This document shows, piece after piece, positions 53,001-64,000 of a stretch of DNA of 64,000 bases. Where the stretch lies: positions 2,980,001 to 3,044,000 of the forward strand of contig CALNXK010000009.1 of NCBI GenBank assembly GCA_942486035.1, written 5' to 3'. Below the pieces are notes generated by a model. That model had not been told where the DNA came from, searched no databases, and worked only from the letters and a program-made list of their open reading frames with translations. Source of the stretch: Porites lobata (taxonomy: Eukaryota; Cnidaria; Anthozoa; Scleractinia; Poritidae). The position numbers and the translations under genes are program-made. Position 1 is the first letter of the stretch, and each line of letters starts with the position of its first letter.

Positions 53001-55780
53001 TTTATATGTGTTAACACGCCCTTCATGCAAACAAGCCAAGTGTTGTTGGGGCTAGCACCTGTACACGTTGATGCGATATATTACATGCTGTTCCGGCCCC
53101 TGCAAAACAACAACGACCAAAAATATTAAATTTTTCAAAATCTTCTCGGAAAGAGTGGAAATCAAGCAGTTGATCTCCTTGCTGCAACGCGACGTTAATA
53201 CTAGACTGTTCAGTCAATACAAATCAAAATTGATTTTTCGCATTCGGTACTGTTTTGTTTTGGGTTTACTGCTTTTTTTTGCGTGCCATGCCATGTGTCG
53301 TGATTATTCTAGAGCTACAATATGTACCCTTTTATCATTGAACCACGATCTAATCTCTTTTTAGGTAAAAACATGTGGCATAATTTTACATAACTTTAGA
53401 TATACCTTGAATGCTGCTTCAATTATCCGGGACCCTAAAATTGAACTTTAAGTCAAAAATTATGTTTACTTTTGTTTTCGACATAACTCACAAGAGTTGA
53501 CTATTCGATCGATTGGTTTATTCGTTAGCACACTAACTGCAATTAGCCTACCTTTGTGTCTGTGGAGGGTACAGGTGGTAAAACACACTTACAATTCACA
53601 CGTGGTCTAATTTGTAAACGCTGTTTTGTTTAAAATAAACCATTTTTTTTTTGAAAACGTTAGTTTTAAGACTTACTTTGCAGGCATCATTTGGAACTTA
53701 CGTTCTGATCGTTCTTTTAATTTTTTCGTTAGATTATGCCAGATAACGTTCGTCATTCATCTTGAGGTAAGTTTTATAAACAATTCTCCAAAGTGAACTC
53801 TATAGATTTCATTACAGATTTAGTTGAGAACATTTGATAGAGGATAAAAGAGTTTTTTCTTAATTTAATTATTAATAAGTTTCTCTAGGTTTTTTAAAAT
53901 TGATATTGTTAGGAGAACCTTAATATCATTCGCACTGTTATTGGGATTTACAGGGTTACAGAAGAATGGACGGGGAGAATTTCTAGCTACAGTTTGCGCA
54001 AGGATGAAGGGCATACACCCTAAAGTTAGCAAACGTGAAATGTACTGACAAGACTGTCGCAAACGCTATGTGGGTCAGAGCGCCTCCCACAAAAAAACTG
54101 GAATTTTCAGTGTAGCTTATGTCTGAAGGTCTACCTGATATGAGTCATTCTTAGTACGAACCTCTAACGTGCAGTCGTAGAACGAGTAATGAATCTGCCT
54201 GAAGTAAAACTTATAAGGTTTCTTTTCGTCGCTGAGGTAACCTTTATACACTTGTCACTGCCAGCTTAAGTACCTTCATATCCTTCTTTGTGCTACTGTA
54301 TGAATCAAGGTCATTGTAATCATTAACCGGGGAGTATTAAAATTCTAATATATTCTCAAATTTCTAGAAAAGCACTAGAGCCGAACGCTTAACTCTTCTT
54401 GCGAGCAATTGCCTGGCTTTTGAGGGGAAAGAAGAAAATTTGATTGACAGTGTCAACTTCCAACAATAAAGTTGACTGACAGTTGGACAACCACTAAATG
54501 TGCCGGTGGACAGTCACTACCTACGAAATTCTGTGCATCGCGTGCGACTTTTGAAGTACTGCATTGTTTTAAGGTGTGTTCAAGATTAGTGGTATGTTTA
54601 AATATAAATACCTGAAACTTTTGCAACGCTCTTCAAACGGGTTATTCTGGTATTCACTGTTGTCAACTCAGTGATTTAAACTAAAAATCTGTCGCATTTA
54701 CTCTGTGCGAGAACGTTTTTTAGTAAAAGAGCTCCAGTTGCGGTACTGTGCAAAGTCAGAGTCGATCTACCCTTTAATGGCTGTTCTTTGCAACATATGA
54801 TATCAGGATCAGGATTGAGTGGAGCTTTGGGTGTAAAAAGCAACCAGCTGATATAATGAAAATTCGGAGTTAGATTTATTAGTCTACAATGCCTTCTGTC
54901 TACCGAACCTAAAAGAGAATGAATATCAAAAAATACAATTTGATTGAGTACGTATTTACGTTAGCTAATTTTGCATAAAAATGTGCTTTCTCAAGCACAA
55001 TTCACCAAACATGTTGAGGATCGGTCTAGACTTGAGGCGGGGATGAATTCAATGTTTTTTTTTGTTCTGACCTGTGATCTACGTCACGGTATACAAAGTT
55101 TGTAGCCGCTGGTGTCACGTTTTTGAAAAAGTACCCGTAATCTCCGCGTATTTTACTGTACGGTCAGTGCGTGCCGATTTGGAAGTCGCTACTCAACGCA
55201 ACGTGACTGTCACGATGAGTGGTTTTGTTTTGCTAACAAGTGGTTTTTGATGGACATCCTGTTCGTTGTCAGCTGTCAAGATGTGTCACGACATGGTATC
55301 TATCATCTATCTGTTTTTTGTTTTTTGTTTTTTTCGACGAAATTAATAGACACTTTTGTAAGCCCATCAAGAAAATATCAGAAAAGCATACATTAATCAT
55401 TTCAAAAATAATTACATTAAAACAAATAAATTTGTAGTTAGTGAGTTTTAACAGTCAAGATCCGCGTTCAATACTCGCGTTGCCGTCTGGCTTTTTGAGG
55501 ACGTTCTAATATTCCACGTGATTTTGTTTTGGTCGCTTTCAAAATATAAAAATATATATACAGCTATTTCAAAAAACGTTTGTCGGAAGAGAAGAAAAAG
55601 CCTTTAAGCCAAGACTGCACGTAATATGGGATTTTTATAATGATTCAACTGATGAAGGCCACTCTACGCATGTCCTTGCAAGTGAAACATTATGTGCTCG
55701 AGAATTTCTAAGCTTTGGAAACGTGACTCTAAAAACAGACGTGGATGGAGGCCTTCAAACAGTAGGACCAGTAGTGAGGT
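53001..55780. other. No gene seen
   Basis: AT-rich DNA without supported exons. The 98-codon frame at 53068 and others have no recognisable domain. Confidence 0.35.
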
Positions 55781-55782
55781 AG

Positions 55783-55915
55783 TTTAAGCAAATACGACGA
55801 TGACAGGAATGAGAACGGAAAAATCAATAGGTTACGTTTAGCAAAACAACAACTTAATTTGCACCTGCATCACGCTTTTCGTTTTACGTTTTTGTCCTTG
55901 GCCGTTAACGTTGTT
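55783..55915. mobile_element. One-sided copy of the TTAAGCAA...ACGACG family
   Basis: Begins TTTAAGCAAATACGACGATG. Inner CAAAACAACAACTTAA resembles the complement of the inner part of 58736-59070. Confidence 0.5.
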
Positions 55916-55948
55916 TCACGACAACGGCGTAAAACTCTCTTTCCCGTT

Positions 55949-56107
55949 TAGCCTGCGTAGCATGGCGGTTTTGTCGAGCCGGGCGCACGAGCGGCGAAAA
56001 ATAATTTTCAAGTTGCTGCCGCCCTAAGCGCTTCGCGGTTTCTCTGCCCTCGCCCGCCTTGCAGTTACTTGGCGCACCCAACCAAAACGGCCATGCTACG
56101 CAGGCTA
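55949..56107. mobile_element. Short MITE, TAGCCTGCGTAGCATGGC ends
   Basis: Inverted ends TAGCCTGCGTAGCATGGC and GCCATGCTACGCAGGCTA are perfect over 18 bp and bound 159 bp. Confidence 0.85.
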
Positions 56108-56310
56108 TTTCACGTTTTATGGGGGGAAGTGAGCAGCAGAATACGATTTCCATTTTTAAACTTAGAAACAGTCTTTTAGAATTCATTTCCATAAGAATCG
56201 TTTTATTTGAAGAAAATTGAACGAGAGTGATTATTAAGGGAGAAATTGTTTTCCATAAATTCTCACAATGGGAGTAGCACTCGATCACCTCGTTCGATTC
56301 TCAAAAATTG

Positions 56311-56639
56311 TGCAACTGCAGAAAACCTTCCGGTTGCCCTATGACTGATGGTCATTGCCTCAGGAAATCCATGGTGTATCAAGGGACTGTAACAACAGAA
56401 GATAGCAAACCTGACGAGACTTACGTTGGTCTAACTGAAAACACCATCAAGACAAGACCCGTTTCGTGAACCCTAGAAAAGAATGAGACCCAGAGCTAAG
56501 TAAATATGTACGGAACCTTAAAGACAGTGACATTAACATCCGGATCACCTGGAAGATTTTGAAGCAGGCTATCACCAACAAACCTTCTTCCAAATGGCGT
56601 AATTTATGTCTGTGCGAGAAAAATTTTATAATCTGTAAG
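56311..56639 (+). mobile_element. Penelope-like element GIY-YIG relic
   Basis: A Cys-rich lead (CNCRKPSGCP, DGHC), the endonuclease motif ETYVGLTENTIKTR (the YxG half of GIY-YIG and its Arg helix) and, after a frameshift near 56460, LSKYVRNLKD, ITWKILKQA and LCLCEKNFII. This order matches the C-terminal endonuclease of Penelope-like retroelements. The RT part is not present nearby. Confidence 0.72.
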
Positions 56640-56669
56640 TCCCATCTAGCCTAGCCTCCCACGCAGACG

Positions 56670-56746
56670 TTCTTAGGGGTTTGTCACGCGTTCCTGCCCC
56701 ACTAAAAAAGTTAGTGGGGCAGGAACGCGTGACGAACCCCTAAGAA
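56670..56746. repeat. Near-perfect 77-bp palindrome
   Basis: TTCTTAGGGG...GCCCCACTAA folds onto TTAGTGGGGC...CCCCTAAGAA with a 5-bp loop. It shares words with 30.5 kb and 31.9 kb. Confidence 0.9.
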
Positions 56747-56755
56747 TAACAAGGG

Positions 56756-56915
56756 CAGTGAAACCTCGATTTAAAGAAGGGCCAAAGGACTGGCCGAATA
56801 CGTTCACTAAAACGAGGTTTTTTCCCATGCATTTTACTATAACTGGGGCAGAAAATATCATTTGTTATATCGAGGACTTCGTTATATAGAGGTTTGTTAT
56901 ATCAAGGTTCCACTG
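56756..56915. mobile_element. Pogo/Tigger-like MITE
   Basis: Ends CAGTGAAACCTCGATTTAA and TTATATCAAGGTTCCACTG followed by TA; 160 bp. Confidence 0.65.
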
Positions 56916-57141
56916 TATCTTCGTGTAGACACGCTAGCAAATTTCTGTTGAAAAATTCCAAGTCTTCTTCTGTTTCACAATAGAATCCATAGAAACAGCG
57001 TCGTATCCGAAATAACTACATTTTTAAATTTTCAGTTATTATACTACTTCACGAGAAATTCTTGCAGTTTGATTGGCTTAGAGCGGAAATAACAAACCTT
57101 TTGCGGGTAGTAGTATAAACAAATAATAACATAATTTGTGC

Positions 57142-57243
57142 GTGATATTTGGCATAAATACCACTCGTGATATTTCAAACTGAAATTGTCTCAAATTTAT
57201 AACAATTTCGAAATATCATCGTGGTATTTATGCCAAATATCAC
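57142..57243. repeat. Foldback, GTGATATTTGGCATAAATAC arms
   Basis: About 36-bp inverted arms separated by about 30 bp. Confidence 0.85.
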
Positions 57244-58735
57244 TACAAATCATTAACTATACTAATTAGCGTACTCAGTGTTGTAATCTACCCTTAGGCT
57301 ATTTCATCTGAAGAGCGCTTCGTGTAGTACGAAACTATATAGTTGTTACAGGACTAATCTCCCGATTTTAAATATACTGGATAGTTAATGGCAGTTCGAT
57401 AAATAAGGTTCTAGAACATTCTAGGTGTTTCCCTTTAAAAGAGAAACATGATAAATTACTAATTTACTAATAACGTTTTCATTTAGAAAGATATTATTAA
57501 CATTGTGCATTTTGAGAGTGGGACATCTTGTCTCCAGACTTGATGTCCCTCGGAAAACACTTATCCTTAAAATTGGCATTTTTAGTAATTAACTAAGGAA
57601 GCCTAAGTTTACGGCTCGTTTTTGTTGACAACGCTTTCCCCTTTTAGGGATTGTCGATTGTCCTATCTATTTATCTTCAGGTTTTCACATTTGTGAATAT
57701 GGGAGTTGTCCTTTGTTTACCATAAACGAAGTTTGTACTTTTTGAGTCTTAGCTTCAAATATTCAAGAAACTTTACAATAACTGTGCAAAGTGTGTTTCT
57801 TTTATTGAACTTTACTTGTTTAATTTTCCTTAGTAGCTCTCCTGCTCCGGAACTGAAGAAAAGCTTTTCAAAGAATTTAGGTTACAAGTGACTCGTATGT
57901 TAATAAGAAATGTATCCTATGCATTATTATTAACGTCAACATATTATCAGTGACCAAACATAAATAGAGAGCTGGTAAGAAGGTTTTTTTCAGTGAACAT
58001 GAACTAAAGAAGCAAGTTCGGAGCAAGGTCTAAGTTTGAAGAAAGAGAGACAGGGAGAGAGGCCGGGGAGAGAGAGAGAGGGGGGGAGAAACGAGATAGA
58101 GAGGAAGTGAACTACAGCAGCAGCGAAGGCTAAACCTTTTGAAAGATATGTGAAATGGAAGAGAAGGAGAATGCAGAGCCGCCTTGCGAGTAAGCAAAAT
58201 AAACCTTGTCAGTTCAACTGGTTGATTATGCATCAGCTTAAGTCAAGTAAAAGAACATGAGATGTCATGATTAAAACGCTTGGAAGTATTGACAGTTTTG
58301 ATTTTAAATGTACAAGAAAACGGAAACTATAAGTGATAAGTGGGTTATTATAAATGACTTCACAAACCGCGAATTCAAACAGACGGCACGTTTTACAAAC
58401 AGTCGCTAAATAAAGTGGCTGCCGCGGTGAACTGTTTCGTTTTGCAAGCACGTGGTTTTCGACGATGGGCACTCGGTTCTTGTGAGACCACTGACTGAAC
58501 AAACTTGACCGTAGTTGGTACGTTTGGCCTTTTTTGATAAGACTTTGCAATAATTGCCAGTTAGCACATATCCGCTCGGAGGCCGATTTATTCATCATAA
58601 TTGTTTATTGCCTCGCCAAAATCGTGAATTTAACTACCAGTAAGGAATCCTGTACCCAAAATCACAAGCGAGGAGGTTGAGTTCAATTACATGTGCATCA
58701 AAATCTTCTCGGTCTTTACATTAGTAAAAGATAGT
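57244..58735. other. No gene seen
   Basis: A GA-rich (GAGAGAG) stretch at 58035-58110; otherwise nothing supported. Confidence 0.35.
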
Positions 58736-59070
58736 GGAGCTTAAGCAATAACGATGGCTACGGCTAAGAAAACGCCACTTAAAAAGTGAATTCGCGCTAC
58801 TTCAAAGTTGATCGCGCTTATTCCATCTCGTTTAATTAACTCGTCAACTGTTCGTTAAAATGTTCTGTAGTTGAATTCTAAAGGACTGTATCGAAGTTCA
58901 GCAAAAGAAAAAGAAAGTTGTTGTCTTTCACTTTGTAGTCGTGCAACGACGGCTAAGAAATGTACAAAATAGCGCGATGCACGTGTTAAGTTGTTGTTTT
59001 GCTATAATCTTAAGCTATTTTCAGTTTTGTCGTTTTCGTTGCCGTCGCCGTCGTCGTTGCTTAACCTCCC
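58736..59070. mobile_element. MITE of the GGAGCTTAAGCAA family
   Basis: Ends GGAGCTTAAGCAATAACGAT and GTCGTCGTTGCTTAACCTCC; 335 bp. Confidence 0.7.
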
Positions 59071-59994
59071 AGAGAAGGCTCGAGATCTCGAGAGAGCGGC
59101 AAAAGTTAGTCTAGAGATAGTAAGTTTTGGGGTATGTTCGAGCAACGTGCTTGCTACACAATGACCCACCAGGAATCTGATTTGCATCTTGGACTTTATT
59201 ATTCTTTGACTACTGCCAACTCACTTAACTCAATCCTTACTTTCCTAACTCCAGTGCGTTGTAACTCTTCTAGCTTTCCTTCTAAACTAGTCAAATAGCC
59301 GCCGTATAACCCGCAAAGCTGAACATGTTTGGGTTACCTGACCGTGGGAATCAAAATCAAGGTGAACTAGGTGGGGGTAATATTTTGGTATAACTGAACC
59401 TACATGGTTGCAATCGGCCAAAAGCTACAAACCGATGAAAAACTGAAACGTTGGTTACCAAAACCAAACAGGACTTTCAACGAGACTAATGAACCGAGGT
59501 CAGCTCTAACATCACAAAAACGACTGCACCTATGAAAAAGTAACATTTGAAAGTGGAAAGCGAGGAATATTCCTAAAATGACAATAACTAAATTCGCGAG
59601 CTAAGCATAAATTCAAGTGCAAGTAAAAACAAAAGTTCAAACCAGGAAAACATTTATGTTGAAAAATCAAGACTAACTTTGACCCACTTAATGAAACAAA
59701 AACGAAACTTAAAAGATGAGACAATTCGTTCGAAAAATAACTTTCAAAATACTTCACAACAAAGTTATACCATAGTTCTCGGAGATGCTCTGCGAATCAC
59801 ATTTCTCAACTAACTAAGCGGCAGCTGGAAGTCATTTAAGCGCCACTGTTTACTTTTCTTTTTAGATCTTTCTGCTTTGATTCTCAAGGTCAGGTGATCA
59901 AGTGTACCTTCATGAATACAAAGTACGATTGATGCTGTTAACTAGCCCGTAAATCCTTCCTTGCTCTTTTAACAAAAACTCCATTTGAACTAAT
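59071..59994. other. No gene seen
   Basis: AT-rich DNA without exon or repeat signals that I can support. Confidence 0.35.
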
Positions 59995-60390
59995 TTTATA
60001 CGGGGAGGCTCCGCCCCGAGGTCCAACCCCTTTTTCACGAAAAAGATACCCCTTTCGTATACCTTCTATTGACAAATGGTACTCTTTGACATACCTTGTT
60101 TGGAACTTTGCATCCCTTCAAATTGCTGTAAATACACTGTTTTTTGAAGAGAATCAATCACAAAAATAGAACGTTTTCTCAACTTTTGAAAACCATACAA
60201 TTGAACTGTTAGCCATTTTTTACCCTTTTGCAGACCCAAATGACTGGTGTCCCTACCATTTTATATACTTCAACTAGTGAATCCCTGCCGTTTCATATAC
60301 CTGAAGCCTGAAAAAGGTACCCCTTTTGGGCAGCACCTCCCCGTATCGGCCATCATAGGGAGTACTCCCTCCCCCTCCCGGGAAAGTGGT
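59995..60390. repeat. Probable interspersed repeat
   Basis: Repeated ATACC(C)CTTT and CCATTTTATATACTT / CCGTTTCATATACCT words, GC-rich ends (GGGGAGGCTCCGCCCC; CTCCCCCTCCCGGG). No coding capacity; assignment tentative. Confidence 0.4.
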
Positions 60391-63300
60391 CCTTGTGGAG
60401 AGGTGGCCGTTATGGTGACGTAGAGGCGAAATATGACAAATGTTTTTTAAGAAGCAAAACTTTTTTTTTGTGACATCTTCATGCTTACTGCGTAAATAAT
60501 ATATAGAGAGATAAAACACAAAACACAAAATAATATTTTGAATCAAAATGTTAACGTGACGACAAAACGATCAAGTATCGATGCTTACGCTGTAGCAGTA
60601 TAAATTGCCGCAATTAATCATCATCCCGCCTTACGGATTAACCCTTTGGTGACGGCCGACGAGTGGCGAGAAAAGCGCATTTTTCACCTATTCCTCTTCT
60701 TTGGACTGGTTTTCGGCTAACTAGCATGAGAATGGCTAGAAATAGATTTTTAAACAGACAAGACGCCTAAAAGTCGTTTCCGTGGGATGCGTTGGTCTAT
60801 GGAAGCATAATGGCGTTCTATCTAGGTTAATGGAACAAAACAAAACAAAACATCCGCTTGCTTACAAAGTTCGATAAAGTTCCAATGTTTTAATACAAGA
60901 TGAAAGTTTAATATTCCAAGATGCTCTTGATACGGTTAAAAATTAATTTCAATGTGTTTCCAAGGTCTCAAATTTAACATAATTCCGATGATTATCCTTG
61001 ATTCCAAGGTATAATAAGTTTACTCATGTCCTGATCCGTGTCCCATCCAGAAGTCCAATCCATGCCGAAAGCGGGTCGTCGATCGACGAGGACAATATTT
61101 TCGCGATTTCAACGCCAATCGCCAAGGGTACGAGTTGAAATTTACGCGATTTAACCTCCCATCGTCAAGGTGTTTTCGATAAGAAAAGAAAAAAAACTGA
61201 ACTCTAGCTGTGCTCGGCAAAAACTGGCGAACTCCCAGGAACTCCGAATAGAAAAATCTTTCGGAAATCACGGCCCGCAACCAGACGCTACTAAAACCTT
61301 ATGAAAAAGCTAGACCTAAACAAAAAAGAATCATGAAGGAAAGAAATAATGTGGCTTAGGTCGCCTTTCGTGACTTGCCAGTATCCCGAAGGATTTCGCT
61401 GGTTAACAAGCCATCCTAAAACACGAGTGGGAAAACACAAGCGCGACAAATTTGGCAAGGAACGTTCTGATTTCAACGTTCTTCAGAGGAAGCAAATCGA
61501 TTAAAAATCGATACACAAACTTTTAGGCAATCCTATTGGCTGGCTTTGCAATTTTGGGTACAACCGAACTGGATTTTTACCGTAGCTTTTTTGTTTTCCA
61601 CGCATGCGTAGACTTTTTTTTTGCAGTATATTTCAATCTATCTCTCGCTCTCTTTTGTTGCTTTGGCTTTCTTCTTATTAGCAGTTTTGTTACCCACTTT
61701 ATCGTCTTTCTTTTGCATGGAATTGCGACTGGCCAACTTTTTAGAAAATGAAGAAATTTAATCTTCAAAGAATAGTAGGTAAACAACGAAATTGGCAGTG
61801 TATTTTTCTCCAAAATGTTGCTTTTTTTGTGAGTGTAACTCTGTTAGGATTGTACAGAATATTCAAAACAGGGCATCGCTGGAAAGATCTATATTTCCTG
61901 AAGTTTTTGTTTACCACAAAAAGCAAAAGCAAAAGCAAAAAGCAAAAACTGTGTGTCGCTCGCAACGAGAATCGTGTTCAGGTCATAAATTTGAATAACT
62001 AATGATGTTGTCAAGAATAAAAGACCGTTGTCATGGAAAGGCACGTGGACTTATCCTTACTGAGGGTTTAGAACAGAAGTTTCTGATCGGCTGATGTATC
62101 ATGCGTTTGCCATCTCAAATTTCTAAATCATCTGATGTCTAGGCTTTGCACTAGTACTGCTGAATTTATTTACAATTCGTAACCGGCTTTACTTTTTTAA
62201 AAATATTATTGTTCTATATCTTATCAACCTTTCGTAACAACCTGTCGAATAACACTACGCAAAGTAGATTGTTAGTTACTTCAGTAAAAAATGACATATT
62301 TACGAAAAGCTTAGAGGTAACTTTTCACAACTTTTAGCACTTTTTGAGCACTATTTTGAGATTCTGAGCACTTTTTGAGCACTTTTAGACATTTTTGCCA
62401 GCACTTTTTTAGGATTTTACGAGCGCAGTTGGGAAAGGCCTACTCATGGGGTGTGGGGAGTTCCATCGCCCCCCCACCCCGTCCCTTGTACCACGGTGGT
62501 GGTATGACTTTACGTGTACGTCTGACGGTTAAGTTGTTTACATTCGTATCCATCGTGAAATAATTGAAGACTGCTCCTTTGTGGCCCCGTATCCAGCCAG
62601 CAGGCCCAGCATCCCACCGCAACAACAACAACTTCACTAAACATAAATTTCGGCAGGAAATCCACTGGCTTCTCTTGCTCTAACAAGCAGTAAAAATCTG
62701 TATTAGGTAATTTTTCCTCCTACATAAGTACAAGCAAATTCCATCCTGTTAATTGGGTGTTAAGAATTTACTATGTATTTACACCTGTTGTATACCTGCT
62801 ACACTATGAAAGTCATAGTGTCTTGTTTAGCTCTTGATACCTAAGTTTATAATCCTTCCCAAGACTTTTTACCTCCGTTTAAGATGGCAGACGGCAGTAT
62901 TGTTCCAAAATATGTTTAACATTGCATCAACAAAACGTATGTAGACTGACTTTATTTTCTTTTTTTTCGTTTGGTCTTTAAATTAAATCCGAAACCATAC
63001 CATAACATAAACTAACACTTCCCCTCGAAAGGATTGGTAAATGAATAGAATAGAATTGGTAAATGACTTAGAAGACCATAAAATGGGAGTTTATTATACG
63101 GATCGATCATGGCCTAATTAAAATGTTTCACTAGATTAATAGTAATTATGAAAGTAAATTATAATTATCATATCCCAGAATCCTTTGAGGGATTTTTTTA
63201 AAAGCTTTATAACTGACAATTTTTTGCGTAGAAGAATGTCACTACCACAATAAGATAACGTTCGCCATAAAATATCCTCCCATATCACATCTAGGGTGAT

Positions 63301-63499
63301 GACGTCAGCCGTCACGTGACTCTTTCTGAATTAGGTCTTTTTGTTGCTGTGACTAGATTTCATTTTTGGGTTAAAAACAAATGGCATATTTGAGGGTTTG
63401 GTTATGTGGGGCATTTAAAAATAACCAGTTTACGTTCGGCAGACTAGGCCGAGGGCTGTAGAGAGTTGACGTTTCAAATGTTAGGGTGGGTGGATCTGG
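60391..63499. other. No gene supported
   Basis: Simple features only: AGCACTTTTTGAG near-tandem units at 62336-62400, an AAGCAAAAGC run at 61920-61945 and CAACAACAAC at 62620-62632. The open frames have hydrophobic or low-complexity content without domains or good splice context. Confidence 0.35.
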
Positions 63500-63760
63500 A
63501 AACACAAAGAAAAGCCCATGAATGTATATCTAAATGAATTAGTTCCTCCATATTTATCGGATTATTTTATTAGAAATCGCACTATTCACACTTACAAGAC
63601 AAGACAAAGCAACGACATTCATCTACCGAATCCTAAGTTAACGCTAGGATTTTTAGGTGCCGTTCTCTTTAATAAATTAACCCACGTCAATAAAAGAAGC
63701 TACGTCGCTCACCATTTTTAAGGACTTCCCTAGATTTCATCTTAGCCATTAATTGTTTCT
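63500..63760 (+). mobile_element. LINE ORF2 C-terminal relic
   Basis: NRTIHTYKTRQSNDIHLPNP and GAVLFNKL match the extreme C-terminus of CR1/L2-like reverse-transcriptase proteins (…YxTRxxxxxxLP…GxxxWNxL). It is the only coding piece of that copy in the window. Confidence 0.65.
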
Positions 63761-64000
63761 TCTATTATTTTTCGTTTTGATCTTAAACAAATTATGATGA
63801 CATGTAATTTCCGTTTTAGGCGCTTTTGAAAATTCTTGCACATAATTTTAAAGTAATTTTTAACTTAAAAATTTCTGTCATGTAGTCATAATTTACCCAG
63901 GGCCCCTTTTGATACCAGCCAATGGCTGATAGGGCTATTGGCTTTTGCAAGCATTACAGATATTTAAATAAATGAGATATGATATCAATTGCCTGCCCAG

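Noticed and set aside
55905..56288. 127-codon minus-strand frame
   Set aside because: It runs across the MITE at 55949-56107 and has no domain.

Overview
The window looks like nuclear DNA of an animal, most likely an anthozoan cnidarian and probably a stony coral. The evidence is intron-split genes with GT-AG boundaries, a TRAF3-type signalling gene, many foldback/MITE repeats, a tRNA-derived SINE, CR1/L2-like LINE remains, a Penelope-like fragment, TTAGGG-type repeats and AT-rich noncoding DNA. The species is inferred from general familiarity with such repeats, not from a search.

Genes, 1.5-23.3 kb, + strand: two TRAF-family genes lie in tandem. TRAF-A (1515-7575) runs off the left edge. 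It has five recognisable exons: zinc fingers, then one long terminal exon with the coiled coil and a full MATH (TRAF-C) domain. Its RING exons must lie upstream of the window. TRAF-B (12261-23286) can be assembled completely as eight exons joining in frame into 467 codons. It has a RING with seven of eight zinc ligands, decayed zinc fingers, a duplicated exon and a coiled coil, and it stops where MATH should begin. A roughly 50-bp piece resembling the MATH core lies 4.8 kb downstream, as if the domain had been lost. A palindromic kappaB site and a consensus splice donor at 8.56-8.64 kb may mark the TRAF-B promoter and 5'UTR exon. TRAF proteins connect TNF-receptor and innate-immune receptors to NF-kappaB and MAP kinases, so a MATH-less paralog beside a complete one suggests a regulatory or decoy partner. 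That role is inference.

Rest of the window, 23.3-64 kb: mostly transposon remains with a few possible first exons (29.5, 30.1, 35.7 and 44.4 kb). Main blocks are a 2.7-kb inverted-arm element holding a 26-bp minisatellite and a tRNA-Glu-like sequence (24.0-26.8 kb); nested MITEs (34.2-34.8 kb); a 3-kb TIR-bounded segment (36.5-39.5 kb); a decayed LINE (41.6-43.4 kb); GTA/GTAGCA microsatellite DNA (43.4-43.8 kb); a cluster of TTATCGCGCGATAA palindromes (43.8-44.3 kb); a SINE (45 kb); a LINE RT fragment and a Myb/SANT-like pseudogene on the minus strand (47.2-48.6 kb); a LINE interrupted by a repeat and by a Mutator-like element with 9-bp target duplications (50-53 kb); and a Penelope GIY-YIG relic (56.3 kb). 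No bacterial, CRISPR or rRNA features were seen.
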